Shown here: one piece after another, positions 1-7,426 of the stretch | Layout of the letters: each line of letters starts with the position of its first letter | How positions within the stretch are numbered: position 1 is the stretch's first letter | Assembly: GCF_004116385.1 (NCBI RefSeq) | Contig: NZ_PEIB01000027.1 | Coordinates: 1 to 64,000, forward strand | Direction: 5' to 3' | From: Veronia nyctiphanis | Lineage (GTDB): Bacteria; Pseudomonadota; Gammaproteobacteria; Enterobacterales; Vibrionaceae | Length of the DNA: 64,000 bases | Program-made: the position numbers and the translations under genes | The notes under the pieces: model-generated | The model's database searches: none | What the model saw: only the letters and a program-made list of their open reading frames with translations | Told to the model about the DNA's origin: nothing

Positions 1-49
1 ACGCAGTCGCGTTTGTCATACGTCCCCATCGTGCCTGTGTCTCTCAAAA

Positions 50-175
50 TAAAGCTGGCATAAAGCATTCATCAACCATGCCTAAAGCAAGATAAAGCAT
101 ACCTAAAGCACATTTAAAGCAAGGTAATGCACAAATGATGCATTAAAACAGCACAAATGTAGCCGAAATAAAGCA
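50..175. repeat. array of TAAAGCA repeats phased by 10-11 bp
   Basis: TAAAGC[A/T] begins at 50, 61, 83, 93, 104, 115 and 169, with a variant TAATGCA at 125. Most steps are 10-11 bp or 22 bp, so the units lie on one face of the helix. No gene occupies the stretch. Phased short repeats next to a small HTH gene resemble a centromere/operator such as the 11-bp-spaced StbA sites of IncW plasmids, or an iteron set. The unit sequence itself is not one I recognise. Confidence 0.6.
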
Positions 176-270
176 TTTATGAGGCATCTCATGAAAAGTA
201 GCCAGAAAGTCCACTCGTTTCCCCCCGTCCTTACCAACAACGGCGGACTGGATGTCTGGAGGGGACAAAG

Positions 271-498
271 CTACGCCGCCCGCTCGTCACCCTGCTTGCT
301 AACTGCATTATGTAGCGCATAAGCAACCAGATAAAACATAGAGGGCTTACCTTCGCCCCTTACCAGCTTGCTTAGGGTGCTTTGTTGGAATGAATAGCCA
401 ACTTCGGCAGAAATAAGCTGCGCGGCTTTGTTCTGTGAGCCGGCTTGAGCAACAAGTTCGGCTATCCGTTGTTGAGGTGCTTTAGTACATATGGTCAT
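271..498 (-). CDS. small HTH DNA-binding protein (75 aa)
   Basis: The protein is 75 residues and nearly all of it could form a Cro-like helix-turn-helix: a helix around residues 11-22 (RIAELVAQAGS), then NKAAQLIS, and a recognition-like segment QSTLSKLVRGEGKPS at about 39-53. It has no other domain. The gene starts 3 bp after the stop of the 39-codon gene upstream, so the two are probably one transcript. The TAAAGCA array lies just downstream, between this gene and the contig closure, and is a natural candidate for its binding site. A role in copy control, partition or transfer-gene regulation is possible; nothing in the sequence decides among these. The plus-strand frame over the same stretch looks like a shadow. 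Confidence 0.6.
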   Translation of the reverse strand: MTICTKAPQQRIAELVAQAGSQNKAAQLISAEVGYSFQQSTLSKLVRGEGKPSMFYLVAYALHNAVSKQGDERAA

Positions 499-501
499 AG
501 T

Positions 502-621
502 TTATGCTCCTGCGAAGAACTCAAAATAGATGACCAGCGCAGCGCCAGCAAAACTCGCAAAGACAGTGCCACCGACAATAAAAAAGTCCCGATGCTTTTT
601 TATGAACTCAATTATTTTCAT
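502..621 (-). CDS. 39-aa single-pass membrane peptide
   Basis: This is a short frame with a good ribosome site (AAGGAG about 8 bases before the ATG). It encodes 39 residues: a basic start (MKIIEFIKKHRD), one hydrophobic segment (about 13-33, FFIVGGTVFASFAGAALVIY), then FEFFAGA. It looks like a small inner-membrane peptide. Only three bases separate its stop from the next ATG (the HTH gene), which indicates coupling. Small hydrophobic plasmid peptides can be toxins, entry-exclusion factors or holin-like; I cannot choose. I call it real because of the ribosome site, the coupling and the clean membrane segment. Confidence 0.55.
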   Translation of the reverse strand: MKIIEFIKKHRDFFIVGGTVFASFAGAALVIYFEFFAGA

Positions 622-670
622 GTGTTGTTCTCCTTGATATGACACATTTAAATTTTTGTAGTGAGCCCGG

Positions 671-1111
671 TTATGTCAGCCGGGCTTCAATCACACGTAT
701 CGCCGCAGGGTTCGACAGCTTCTCTTTCAGGAGCGGTAAACGCCGCCTGCCAATTCTTTTATCCGACGCTTTGAGGATATCCGTCAGCCCCCAGTGATCA
801 TGTTCGAATACACGGTTAAACACCGCGTCTTTGGGGGTATCGATATACTCCCTGAGCAGGCTGGAGATATCTGAAACATCCATGATGTACGGAAAAGCGC
901 CTGTCGGGGCTCTTTCCGGATTCTCCCTGCCCATAAAATCGCCGGGGTAGTCCCACAACACCTCTTTACCCAGCGTGAGCCAGTATCTCGGAATGTTGGT
1001 ATCACCGTAATTTGATGCCATCCGGTAAGCCCTGCATTGCAGCTGGATCTTAAGCCCGTCAGCGACAAGCAGATAATACTCTTTCTGAAGTTTGCTCCAG
1101 GGCTTACTCAT
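671..1111 (-). CDS. SF0329 family protein
   Basis: The 146-residue protein starts MSKPWSKLQKEYYLLVADGL and contains PRYWLTLGKEVLWDYPGDF. Both segments match my memory of the SF0329 family of small cytoplasmic proteins found in enterobacteria and on plasmids. No biochemical function is established to my knowledge. No signal peptide, membrane segment or known catalytic motif is seen; the C-terminal third is basic (DKRIGRRRLPLLKEKL). The frame is a single intact gene and a stretch without genes follows it. The alternative frame over the same DNA has poor composition and is rejected. Confidence 0.7.
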   Translation of the reverse strand: MSKPWSKLQKEYYLLVADGLKIQLQCRAYRMASNYGDTNIPRYWLTLGKEVLWDYPGDFMGRENPERAPTGAFPYIMDVSDISSLLREYIDTPKDAVFNRVFEHDHWGLTDILKASDKRIGRRRLPLLKEKLSNPAAIRVIEARLT

Positions 1112-1550
1112 GTTTATAAAATCCTGACTGTAGCGGCCGGGTGAGGCGTATTGAGGGGGAACCGGTCAGGGAAAATAAAGGTAAGGTCGGCCAACGAGAC
1201 TCTTCGAACGCTCCGGGAAGCGGGTCGGCAACAACCCCCCAGGCCCCAGTTTCGGACGCCCTAGGAGCCCCGTTGACACAACGAACATCTGAACGTTCCG
1301 GGGAGAAAGGCCAGTTGCCAACCTCAAACCCCTTAAGGAAGCTGTCCAAACTTCGTCAGTGATATAAAAGTAACGGCCTGCAGACAGGCTGTCAACGGTA
1401 GTTAAATCAATGGGATGCTGACCGGTTGGTTTGTCGTTAGGACGGGTGAAATACAGGCAGTGATCAGCAGATATCTGTCATGCTCTTTCTGGGTTTACGG
1501 TATGATTCGCAGGACACAGCATGTGATCAGAAGAACAGTGAGGAGTAAAA
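1112..1550. other. non-coding stretch of about 440 bases
   Basis: Two overlapping frames of 73 and 81 codons exist on opposite strands at 1104-1362. Both have shadow-like composition, and I do not support either. I see no strong hairpin terminator or RNA gene. TATGAT at 1501-1506 could be a -10 element for the hicB-like gene, but no good -35 sits at the right spacing. Confidence 0.4.
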
Positions 1551-1802
1551 ATGTTATATCCGGTAGCCGTTGAAGAGGGTAACGATGATCATGCCTTTGG
1601 TGTTGTTGTACCCGATATGCCGGGCTGTTTTTCAGCAGGAGACACACTTGATGAGGCGTTACAGAATGTGACTGAAGCCATTGTCCTGTTTCTGGAGGAT
1701 TATTCAGAACTCCCCGCCGCTACGGAGCGCTCCACTCTGAAATCCGCCCCTGAATTTGAGGGCTGGACGTGGCATATGATTGAGGTGGAAGTGGATGTTT
1801 AA
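1551..1802 (+). CDS. HicB-family antitoxin-like protein (orphan)
   Basis: The 83-residue protein has the HicB fold signature: MLYPVAVEEG at the start, FGVVVPDMPGCFSAGDTLDEAL at 17-38, and TEAIVLFLEDY further on. HicB proteins neutralise the RNase HicA and often repress their own promoter. Here the C-terminal part is short and shows no clear ribbon-helix-helix or HTH domain. No HicA (a ~60-aa dsRBD-like protein, normally adjacent) is encoded on either side. It may be a relic, an orphan antitoxin guarding against a HicA elsewhere, or a DUF1902-type relative. A ribosome site (GAGGAG) lies 7-8 bases before the ATG. Confidence 0.7.
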   Translation: MLYPVAVEEGNDDHAFGVVVPDMPGCFSAGDTLDEALQNVTEAIVLFLEDYSELPAATERSTLKSAPEFEGWTWHMIEVEVDV

Positions 1803-1881
1803 TGACACCTGATGTGACTCATAGTCCGTGGCCTTTCAGGCAACAAAACCGGATAATAACAAGAAACACAGGGGAGCAGAC

Positions 1882-2085
1882 ATGACGCAGGATACCGACC
1901 CCGGGGTCAGCCTCGAGGAGCACTACAAAGGGTACGTGATTTACTTAGAAAACAACGCCGATCAGCATACCGGCGGCTACGAATACAGTGTGTCTGACGG
2001 AGACAATATTCTGACTGAAGGTCTGGAGTTTGACAGCGAGCAGGCGCTTCAGCAGGCCCGCGACTTTGTCGACGCGCTGGACTGA
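1882..2085 (+). CDS. hypothetical acidic protein (67 aa)
   Basis: I place the start at MTQDTDPGVSLEE because GGGGAG stands just before this ATG; an upstream ATG gives a low-complexity extension. The product is small and acidic (HYKGYVIYLENN, then FDSEQALQQARDFVDALD at the end), soluble, with no known motif that I can name. Similar short plasmid proteins are common next to regulators. It runs convergently with the XRE gene, and the 3' ends overlap by 37 bp. Function unknown. Confidence 0.55.
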   Translation: MTQDTDPGVSLEEHYKGYVIYLENNADQHTGGYEYSVSDGDNILTEGLEFDSEQALQQARDFVDALD

Positions 2086-2306
2086 GTTTCCATTTCTGAC
2101 AGGCGGGAGAGAAACCCGCCGGTTTCCGCCCCGAGCGCTGTCAGCAGTTTCTCGAGTGTATCAAGGGTGATGTTGCGGCGGTTGCGCTCGACCCCTGAAA
2201 TAAAGGTTCTGTCGACACCGGACAGTTTCGCCAGTTTTTCCTGACTGAGCCCGGTCTCAAGCCGGACAACCCGCAGCAGTTGTGCGGTATTTTCCCGAAC
2301 AGGCAT
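2049..2306 (-). CDS. XRE-family HTH regulator (C-protein-like)
   Basis: The 85-residue protein is almost entirely one HTH domain: NTAQLLRVVRLETGLSQEKL, then DRTFISGVERNRRNITLDTL around residues 30-50. The RTFISGVERNRRNITLDTLEK type of segment is close to controller (C) proteins of restriction-modification systems and to many phage-like repressors. The start is set by AAGGAGG six bases upstream of MPVRENT; a TTG five codons earlier is less likely. The only restriction module here lies 6.5 kb away, so a C-protein role is not supported by position. It could control the bacteriocin locus or plasmid genes. Its stop overlaps the convergent small gene. Confidence 0.8.
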   Translation of the reverse strand: MPVRENTAQLLRVVRLETGLSQEKLAKLSGVDRTFISGVERNRRNITLDTLEKLLTALGAETGGFLSRLSEMETQSSASTKSRAC

Positions 2307-2752
2307 ATACGCCTCCTTCAATGATCACGCCGGCACAGTATCAGGGCATCAGTCACCTGACCACGGACTATGAATCACATTTTTTATTTAATACCGACGC
2401 CAAACCACTATAAGCACATTCCCAGAAGCATTCCTTAGTTTTATTACACGCTAGAGTGGAAAAATTAAAGTACTCATTCAAAAACACTGAAAGCTACCCT
2501 AATGTGTAGTTTTAAATTAATAAGTTTATAAAAAACAAAAAAAATAATATAAACCGAAGAATAAAAATCGAAAAATACTTACAAAAACATCTTCTCAACG
2601 ATGAAATCAAAGCTAAGTCAATAAATAAAACGCCTTTATTTTAAGAATTGGCCTCAATTATTGATCCTGAGCCATACATTGAAATCTAGACATTTCCATT
2701 TGAGAAAATAGAAATACCATATGCAATATTGAAACAATAAAGGTATGAAAGT
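2307..2752. promoter_or_regulatory. AT-rich intergenic region before the bacteriocin locus
   Basis: About 445 bases without a credible gene, strongly AT-rich from about 2380 onward, in contrast to the GC-balanced DNA on its left. This marks the left edge of the bacteriocin locus. Promoters for the XRE gene (leftward) and the mini-LuxR gene (rightward) must lie here, but I cannot pin exact boxes. Confidence 0.45.
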
Positions 2753-2944
2753 ATGGAGTTCACACCGCGTCAATGCCAGATCATCAACCTAGTGGTTCAA
2801 GGCTACTCAAACAAGGAAATAGCTAAGAAACTGTTCATAACAGAAAACACTGTAAAATATCACTGCAAAGTCCTATTCGCTAAATTTGAAGTAACTAGCC
2901 GCACTCAGCTGATATTTAAATTCAGCATCAAAAAATCTGCATAA
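2753..2944 (+). CDS. mini LuxR-type (GerE) HTH regulator (63 aa)
   Basis: The whole protein is a LuxR C-terminal HTH: FTPRQCQIINLVVQGYSNKE, then IAKKLFITENTVKYHCKVLF, with the canonical spacing of the four-helix GerE fold. It lacks the N-terminal sensing or receiver domain of full-length family members. It sits 23 bp before the HlyD-type gene and points the same way, so it probably activates or tunes the bacteriocin export operon. A single-domain regulator of this sort either responds through its level alone or pairs with a full-length partner. AT-rich composition matches the genes to its right. Confidence 0.8.
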   Translation: MEFTPRQCQIINLVVQGYSNKEIAKKLFITENTVKYHCKVLFAKFEVTSRTQLIFKFSIKKSA

Positions 2945-2967
2945 TTATTAAAATCCAGGTATAAAAA

Positions 2968-4212
2968 ATGACCCTATTCCGGCAACAAGCCGTTGATGAG
3001 CAGTATCAGCGGCTTTATGGTAGTGTAACTATCTCACCTCCTATATCTCTTCATATATTATCAGCAGTAATATTATCTGTTGTAAGTGTAATATTTATTT
3101 ATATCTCTCTTGCAGACTATTCACGTAAAGAAAAAGTCAGAGGGTACCTGTTACCAGAGTCTGGAGTCCTGAAGGTTTATGCAAATCAATTGGGTACAGT
3201 TGACCAAATATTAGTAAATGAGGGAGACCACGTAGAACAAGGGCAAATATTAGCCAGAGTAACGTTAGCCCGAACAACTGTTACTGGTAGCGAACTGAAT
3301 GAAAGCCTACTGGCAGAACTAGAGCAACAGCTTCTGCTTTTAAACACTGACAAAAGTCGTTATCAGAAATTAGCAAACATCAACCAGCAAAAGTTAAAAC
3401 TAAAGCTCAGTGGGCTCACAGAAAGCTTGCTACTTATCAAACGCCAAAAAGATTTACTGGATAAGACTGTTGCTACACGTGAGGCGCAATATCGAAAACT
3501 TAAAGTGCTGGTCGATAATGGGCATGCAACAGAAACACAGCTTCAAGACCGCTACCAAGCGCTTCTGTCAGCTCGCCGTGACATGGAGGCAAATGCATCA
3601 AACAGGGTTACTGTTGAAATCCAATTCAATGATCTGAAAAGTGAGCTGGAAATGATACCACATCAACTCGGAATGGAGTTGACTGAAAATGCCAGGAGAA
3701 GGTCATTATTGACACAGCAAATAGAAGAAACACGGAACAACCATAAGTTTGCAGTAGTAGCGGTGGAGTCGGGAGTTGTTACATCTATCTCTGTTAAAGA
3801 GGGTGAGTTTCTTTCAAATAATCGCTCACTGATGAGCATATTACCTTCGGGCTCTGAACTCATTGCTGAGTTGCTTATCCCAACAAGATCTGCAGGTTTC
3901 ATAAAGAGAGGAAGTGCTACCCGCCTTCGTTTTGATGCTTTTCCGTATCAGCGTTTTGGGTTGATGGAAAGTGAAATCTTTCAGGTTGATAAGGCTTTGA
4001 CTCTGTCTAACAGTCACAATATCCCCTTATCCCTTAACGAGCCCGTGTACAGGGTAAGAACACGCCTGCCCTATCAGGCAATAACAGCTTACAACCAGAG
4101 TTTTCCGCTAAAGAGCGGCATGCTGCTCGAAGCAGATATTGTCATAGATCAACGCTCACTACTCGAATGGCTACTGGACCCTATCTTTAGTCTAAAAGGG
4201 AGAATAGGTTAA
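2968..4212 (+). CDS. HlyD-family periplasmic adaptor of bacteriocin exporter
   Basis: A membrane fusion protein of 414 residues, the usual CvaA/HlyD size. A short cytoplasmic N-terminus precedes one membrane helix at about 27-49 (LHILSAVILSVVSVIFIYIS). A lipoyl-like half follows (GYLLPESGVLKVYANQLGTV, then EGDHVEQGQILARV). A long coiled coil spans roughly 95-250, and the second lipoyl half comes after it (VESGVVTSISVKEGEFLSNN). It bridges the inner-membrane ABC transporter and an outer-membrane channel, normally chromosomal TolC. Its TAA overlaps the ATG of the ABC transporter gene (TAATG), so the two are translationally coupled. The precursor genes just downstream identify the cargo as small GG-leader peptides. 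Confidence 0.9.
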   Translation: MTLFRQQAVDEQYQRLYGSVTISPPISLHILSAVILSVVSVIFIYISLADYSRKEKVRGYLLPESGVLKVYANQLGTVDQILVNEGDHVEQGQILARVTLARTTVTGSELNESLLAELEQQLLLLNTDKSRYQKLANINQQKLKLKLSGLTESLLLIKRQKDLLDKTVATREAQYRKLKVLVDNGHATETQLQDRYQALLSARRDMEANASNRVTVEIQFNDLKSELEMIPHQLGMELTENARRRSLLTQQIEETRNNHKFAVVAVESGVVTSISVKEGEFLSNNRSLMSILPSGSELIAELLIPTRSAGFIKRGSATRLRFDAFPYQRFGLMESEIFQVDKALTLSNSHNIPLSLNEPVYRVRTRLPYQAITAYNQSFPLKSGMLLEADIVIDQRSLLEWLLDPIFSLKGRIG

Positions 4213-6338
4213 TGAGTATTTCACATGTACAACAGGATGAGCCTATTAACCCAGTTACATTATTGGAGTATTCCGGACAACGACGCGTACCGCTTATCCT
4301 CCAAACAGAAATTGCCGAATGTGGGCTGGCATCGCTGGCTATGGTCGCATCCTACCATGGTCACAAAATTGATATGGCTGGGATCAGACGGCTTTTTACT
4401 GCAAATCATAGCGGTATGAACCTTCAGCAAATAATCGAGGTAGCCGATAAATTAAACATGGCAAGCCGCGCTCTTCAATGCCCTTTGGAAGAAATAGGAA
4501 ACTTGGCTCTTCCATGTATATTGCACTGGGATATGAATCATTTTGTCGTTTTGACAGGGGTAAGCAAAAATAAAATTACGGTAAATGATCCAGGCATGGG
4601 AAAAGTAACTTTTACCACTGAAGAGTTCTCCAAACACTTCACCGGAATCGCCTTGGAGCTGACACCAACCAGTGCCTTTAAAAAAAGTGACAATCGCAAG
4701 CAAATGCGAATAACCCAGCTTTGGAGCAAAATAAGCGGGTTTAAACGAACATTATCAAGCCTCCTCGCGCTGTCTATGCTATTGCAAGTATTCGCGTTGA
4801 CAACACCTTACTACATGCAATTGGTCATCGATGAAGTTCTCGTTAGCTATGATGAATCTTTGCTCGTAGTACTCGCAGCAGGATTTGGGCTTCTTTGTCT
4901 TATTTCGGTCATAACAAGCATACTCAGAAGTTACCTAATACTCAGAGTTTCAAGCATGATGAATATGCAAATGGGAGTAAATCTATTACGACACTTAATG
5001 CGACTGCCAATGACATACTTTGAAACTCGTCATGTGGGAGACATAGTTTCCCGTTTCGGTTCACTTGCAGCCGTTAGAGAGCGCATAACAACCGGGCTTG
5101 TAGAGACATTTGTTGACGGAATTATGGCTATTGCCGTTCTGGTAATGATGCTCCTTTACTCAGCAAAATTGACACTAGTTGTGGTCGCAGCCGTCGCTCT
5201 CTATGCATTATTACGCATTACACTCTACTACCCGTTCCATCGTGCAACTGAGGAATCAATTCAGGCAAGCGCAAAAGAACAGTCAAACTTTCTCGAGAAT
5301 ATCAGAGGTATTCAAACCATTAAGTTATTCGCCTGTGAACCTATGAGACAGGGAATATGGCAAAACCGTTTCGCTGAAGTTATCAACGCTGATATCAGGC
5401 TAGGTAAACTCAGGATCAGCTTTGATGCTATCAACACATTGCTATTTGGTATAGAAAATGTGCTAGTGATCTATTTTGCAGCAATGTTTGTCATGGATGG
5501 AGAACTAACAGTAGGAATGATCTTAGCGTTTGTTGCTTACAAGCGGCAACTCACTGAGCGCGCATCAAACTTCATTGAGCAGCTCATAGAGTTCCGTATG
5601 TTACGGTTACATATGGATAGAATTTCTGACATAGCCATGTCTGAGCAAGAGAGTGACAGAGATGGGGTTGGTATATCGGATAAAATTAAGGGGCGTATTG
5701 AACTGAAAGATATTAGCTTTGCTTACAGCGACAATGACCCAGAGGTTATATCAAATCTTAGTTTAACCATCGAGCCCGGTGAATCAGTAGCAATAACAGG
5801 TAGTTCAGGCTGTGGAAAAACAACACTTGTAAAAATAATGCTGGGACTTTTAACACCAACAAAAGGTCAGGTCTTAATCGATGGAGTCGATATCCGACAG
5901 GCAGGTTTAGTACCTTATCGAAAGTGTGTTGCAGCAGTAATGCAGGATGACCACCTTTTGACAGGCTCTATTGTAGACAATATATGCTTTTTCGATTCAG
6001 AGCCGGATCTGAATTCAATTTACAAGTGCGCGAAAATCGCTTCTATTCATGAAGACATAATCAAAATGCCAATGGGTTACAACACCATGGTGGGAGATAT
6101 GGGAAGTCAGTTTTCTGGGGGACAAATACAACGTTTGCTTCTAGCTCGAGCGCTTTACCAGAAACCTGATGTACTATTTATGGATGAAGCAACAAGCAGT
6201 CTTGACGTAAATAATGAAGCAGTAATAAGCCAGCAAATTAAAGAACTTGAGATAACACGAGTAATTATTGCTCACAGACCTGAAACACTAAGACATTCAG
6301 GGCGTGTCGTCTTCATGGAAAAAGGAAGTATTTCATAA
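4212..6338 (+). CDS. C39-peptidase ABC transporter (bacteriocin export and leader cleavage)
   Basis: A 708-residue fusion of three modules. The N-terminal C39 peptidase carries Cys37 in LQTEIAECGLASLAMVASYH, His110 in HWDMNHFVVLTG and Asp126 in NDPGMG, the complete catalytic set that cuts after Gly-Gly. The membrane domain occupies about 170-470. The ABC ATPase has Walker A GSSGCGKTT near 531, signature FSGGQIQRLLLAR near 634 and Walker B VLFMDEATSSLD near 655. This is the CvaB/MchF arrangement. The protein should remove the 15-residue leaders of the three precursors encoded downstream and export the cores through the HlyD-type adaptor. All catalytic residues are present and the gene is intact. 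Confidence 0.93.
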   Translation: MSISHVQQDEPINPVTLLEYSGQRRVPLILQTEIAECGLASLAMVASYHGHKIDMAGIRRLFTANHSGMNLQQIIEVADKLNMASRALQCPLEEIGNLALPCILHWDMNHFVVLTGVSKNKITVNDPGMGKVTFTTEEFSKHFTGIALELTPTSAFKKSDNRKQMRITQLWSKISGFKRTLSSLLALSMLLQVFALTTPYYMQLVIDEVLVSYDESLLVVLAAGFGLLCLISVITSILRSYLILRVSSMMNMQMGVNLLRHLMRLPMTYFETRHVGDIVSRFGSLAAVRERITTGLVETFVDGIMAIAVLVMMLLYSAKLTLVVVAAVALYALLRITLYYPFHRATEESIQASAKEQSNFLENIRGIQTIKLFACEPMRQGIWQNRFAEVINADIRLGKLRISFDAINTLLFGIENVLVIYFAAMFVMDGELTVGMILAFVAYKRQLTERASNFIEQLIEFRMLRLHMDRISDIAMSEQESDRDGVGISDKIKGRIELKDISFAYSDNDPEVISNLSLTIEPGESVAITGSSGCGKTTLVKIMLGLLTPTKGQVLIDGVDIRQAGLVPYRKCVAAVMQDDHLLTGSIVDNICFFDSEPDLNSIYKCAKIASIHEDIIKMPMGYNTMVGDMGSQFSGGQIQRLLLARALYQKPDVLFMDEATSSLDVNNEAVISQQIKELEITRVIIAHRPETLRHSGRVVFMEKGSIS

Positions 6339-6501
6339 CAATCCATAAAACCACCCTAAATGATCATTAAACTCTCACTCAATGTATTAAGTGAGTCGCA
6401 AAAAAAAAACAAGACTACTCTTTTAAGTAGTTAAAAACAAAAAACTTAAAAATTAATATACCAATCACCAGATAATGGTAAAACAAAAAAGGATTTATAT
6501 T

Positions 6502-6636
6502 ATGAAAACACTTAACACTAAAGAAATAAGCAATGTAAATGGTGGCGTACCTCCAATGTTAGTTGTATGGGGTGTATATACTGTTCTGGCACCAGCATTT
6601 GCTTATGGTGTTGCTAAAGGTGCTTCAGGTAACTAA
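6502..6636 (+). CDS. double-glycine bacteriocin/microcin precursor 1
   Basis: A 44-residue peptide with a 15-residue leader MKTLNTKEISNVNGG ending in the Gly-Gly cleavage site, then a 29-residue hydrophobic core beginning VPPMLVVWGVY and ending AKGASGN. The leader matches the M-(K/R)-x-L-x4-I-x2-V-x-GG pattern of class II microcins. Its neighbour is a C39 transporter that cuts exactly such sites. The core has no Cys (so no disulfide) and no Ser/Gly-rich siderophore tail, arguing for an unmodified pore-forming class II peptide. A ribosome site (AAAAGGA) lies upstream. Confidence 0.85.
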   Translation: MKTLNTKEISNVNGGVPPMLVVWGVYTVLAPAFAYGVAKGASGN

Positions 6637-6647
6637 GGAATAATAAA

Positions 6648-6800
6648 ATGAAAGAGCTTAATAAAAACGAAATTAAAAATGTTAATGGCGGTCTTGGCCC
6701 ACTAGTAATTCCAGTAGCTAAAGCCGTTGTTAGTGTTATTGGTGGAGTGAGTGGCGCAGCTGCCCTTGGGTATGTTCTGGGTAAGAAGCTAAGGGACTAA
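6648..6800 (+). CDS. double-glycine bacteriocin/microcin precursor 2
   Basis: A 50-residue peptide with leader MKELNKNEIKNVNGG (15 residues) and a 35-residue core that starts LGPLVIPVAKAVVSVIGG and ends YVLGKKLRD. The core is cationic at its end and contains small-residue spacing (GGVSGAAALG) suited to helix-helix packing in membranes. The gene starts 11 bp after precursor 1 and ends 1 bp before precursor 3, with AAGGA as ribosome site, so all three are made from one message. It is the only clearly basic core of the three. Confidence 0.85.
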   Translation: MKELNKNEIKNVNGGLGPLVIPVAKAVVSVIGGVSGAAALGYVLGKKLRD

Positions 6801-6801
6801 G

Positions 6802-6936
6802 ATGAAAGAACTTAATACAGCAGAAGTAAAAGAAGTAGCCGGTGGAGCACTTCCTGTAGCAGTAATTGCTGTCACAGAAGCTATCGCATTTGTTGGCGGT
6901 GTGGCTGGTATTGCTGCTTGGTTACTTGACGATTAA
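6802..6936 (+). CDS. double-glycine bacteriocin/microcin precursor 3
   Basis: A 44-residue peptide with leader MKELNTAEVKEVAGG and a 29-residue core (ALPVAVIAVTEAIAFVGGVA to AAWLLDD). The core is acidic at its end, the opposite charge to precursor 2, and shares the GGVxG stretch. Opposite charges and similar size suggest that cores 2 and 3 act as a pair or that one modulates the other. Alternatively each is an independent bacteriocin. The ATG follows the stop of precursor 2 by one base, so it is translationally coupled. A hairpin follows the gene. Confidence 0.83.
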   Translation: MKELNTAEVKEVAGGALPVAVIAVTEAIAFVGGVAGIAAWLLDD

Positions 6937-6947
6937 GTAACTTATTG

Positions 6948-6983
6948 ATGGAGCATGTGATTATAGATAGTTGCTTGCTCCAT
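6948..6983 (+). terminator. hairpin after precursor genes
   Basis: ATGGAGCA (6948-6955) pairs with TGCTCCAT (6976-6983), followed by a few T. The loop is long (20 bases). It is a plausible attenuating terminator between the abundant precursor message and the downstream membrane gene. Confidence 0.5.
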
Positions 6984-7066
6984 TTTAGATAAAGATCTAA
7001 AAAAAAATTAAAAAAATTCATAAAAAAACTTTTTTTATTATAATGATTTTTTTATGAGGTAAAAAA

Positions 7067-7342
7067 ATGTTTGTTGAATATAAGCTGAATTTTTTCTTTC
7101 TATCTATAACTATAATACCATTTATTATAAGCTATATCCCTTCTATAAGAAGGTACCTTATCAGAGTGTCTTCAGGGGAAAGAAACCTTATCATCCCAAT
7201 ACTACCAGCTATACCATTAGCATTTCTTATGGGTATTGATAATACATTTTTTGGTAAATTCATCACTATTATATTTATGCTTTATTTTCTTTTTGTATAT
7301 TCAATCGCTTTTTCTAATTACTTAGAAAAAGATAATAACTAA
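7067..7342 (+). CDS. small membrane protein, probable bacteriocin immunity
   Basis: 91 residues with three predicted membrane segments (about 9-27 FFFLSITIIPFIISYIPSI, 41-57 IIPILPAIPLAFLMGI, 62-82 FITIIFMLYFLFVYSIAF) and a charged loop (RRYLIRVSSGERN). It is very AT-rich like the precursors. It stands directly after the three peptide genes, the usual place for the self-protection gene of a class II bacteriocin, and no other candidate exists in the locus. Immunity proteins of this kind have little sequence conservation, so the call rests on position and membrane character. A strong terminator follows. Confidence 0.65.
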   Translation: MFVEYKLNFFFLSITIIPFIISYIPSIRRYLIRVSSGERNLIIPILPAIPLAFLMGIDNTFFGKFITIIFMLYFLFVYSIAFSNYLEKDNN

Positions 7343-7387
7343 CCAAACATATTAATTATTATCTTTAAAATAAAGACTTCGTGCCCT

Positions 7388-7419
7388 AAAAGGCATAACT
7401 TACGTAAGTTATGCCTTTT
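7388..7419. terminator. 32-bp perfect palindrome, two-way terminator
   Basis: AAAAGGCATAACTTAC is followed at once by its exact complement ending in CCTTTT, then another T. It separates the immunity candidate (rightward) from a leftward gene ending at 7427 and can stop transcription from both sides. Its centre, AACTTACGTAAGTT, is the same palindrome that recurs as a putative operator in the replication region. Confidence 0.8.
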
Positions 7420-7426
7420 TCGTAAT

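Noticed and set aside
50-175. CRISPR array
   Set aside because: Repeat units are only 7 bp with ~4-bp spacers and no cas genes exist; this is a protein-binding array.
1104-1362. Overlapping 81- and 73-codon frames on opposite strands
   Set aside because: Unusual composition, no ribosome sites and no familiar motif; both look like chance frames in a non-coding stretch.
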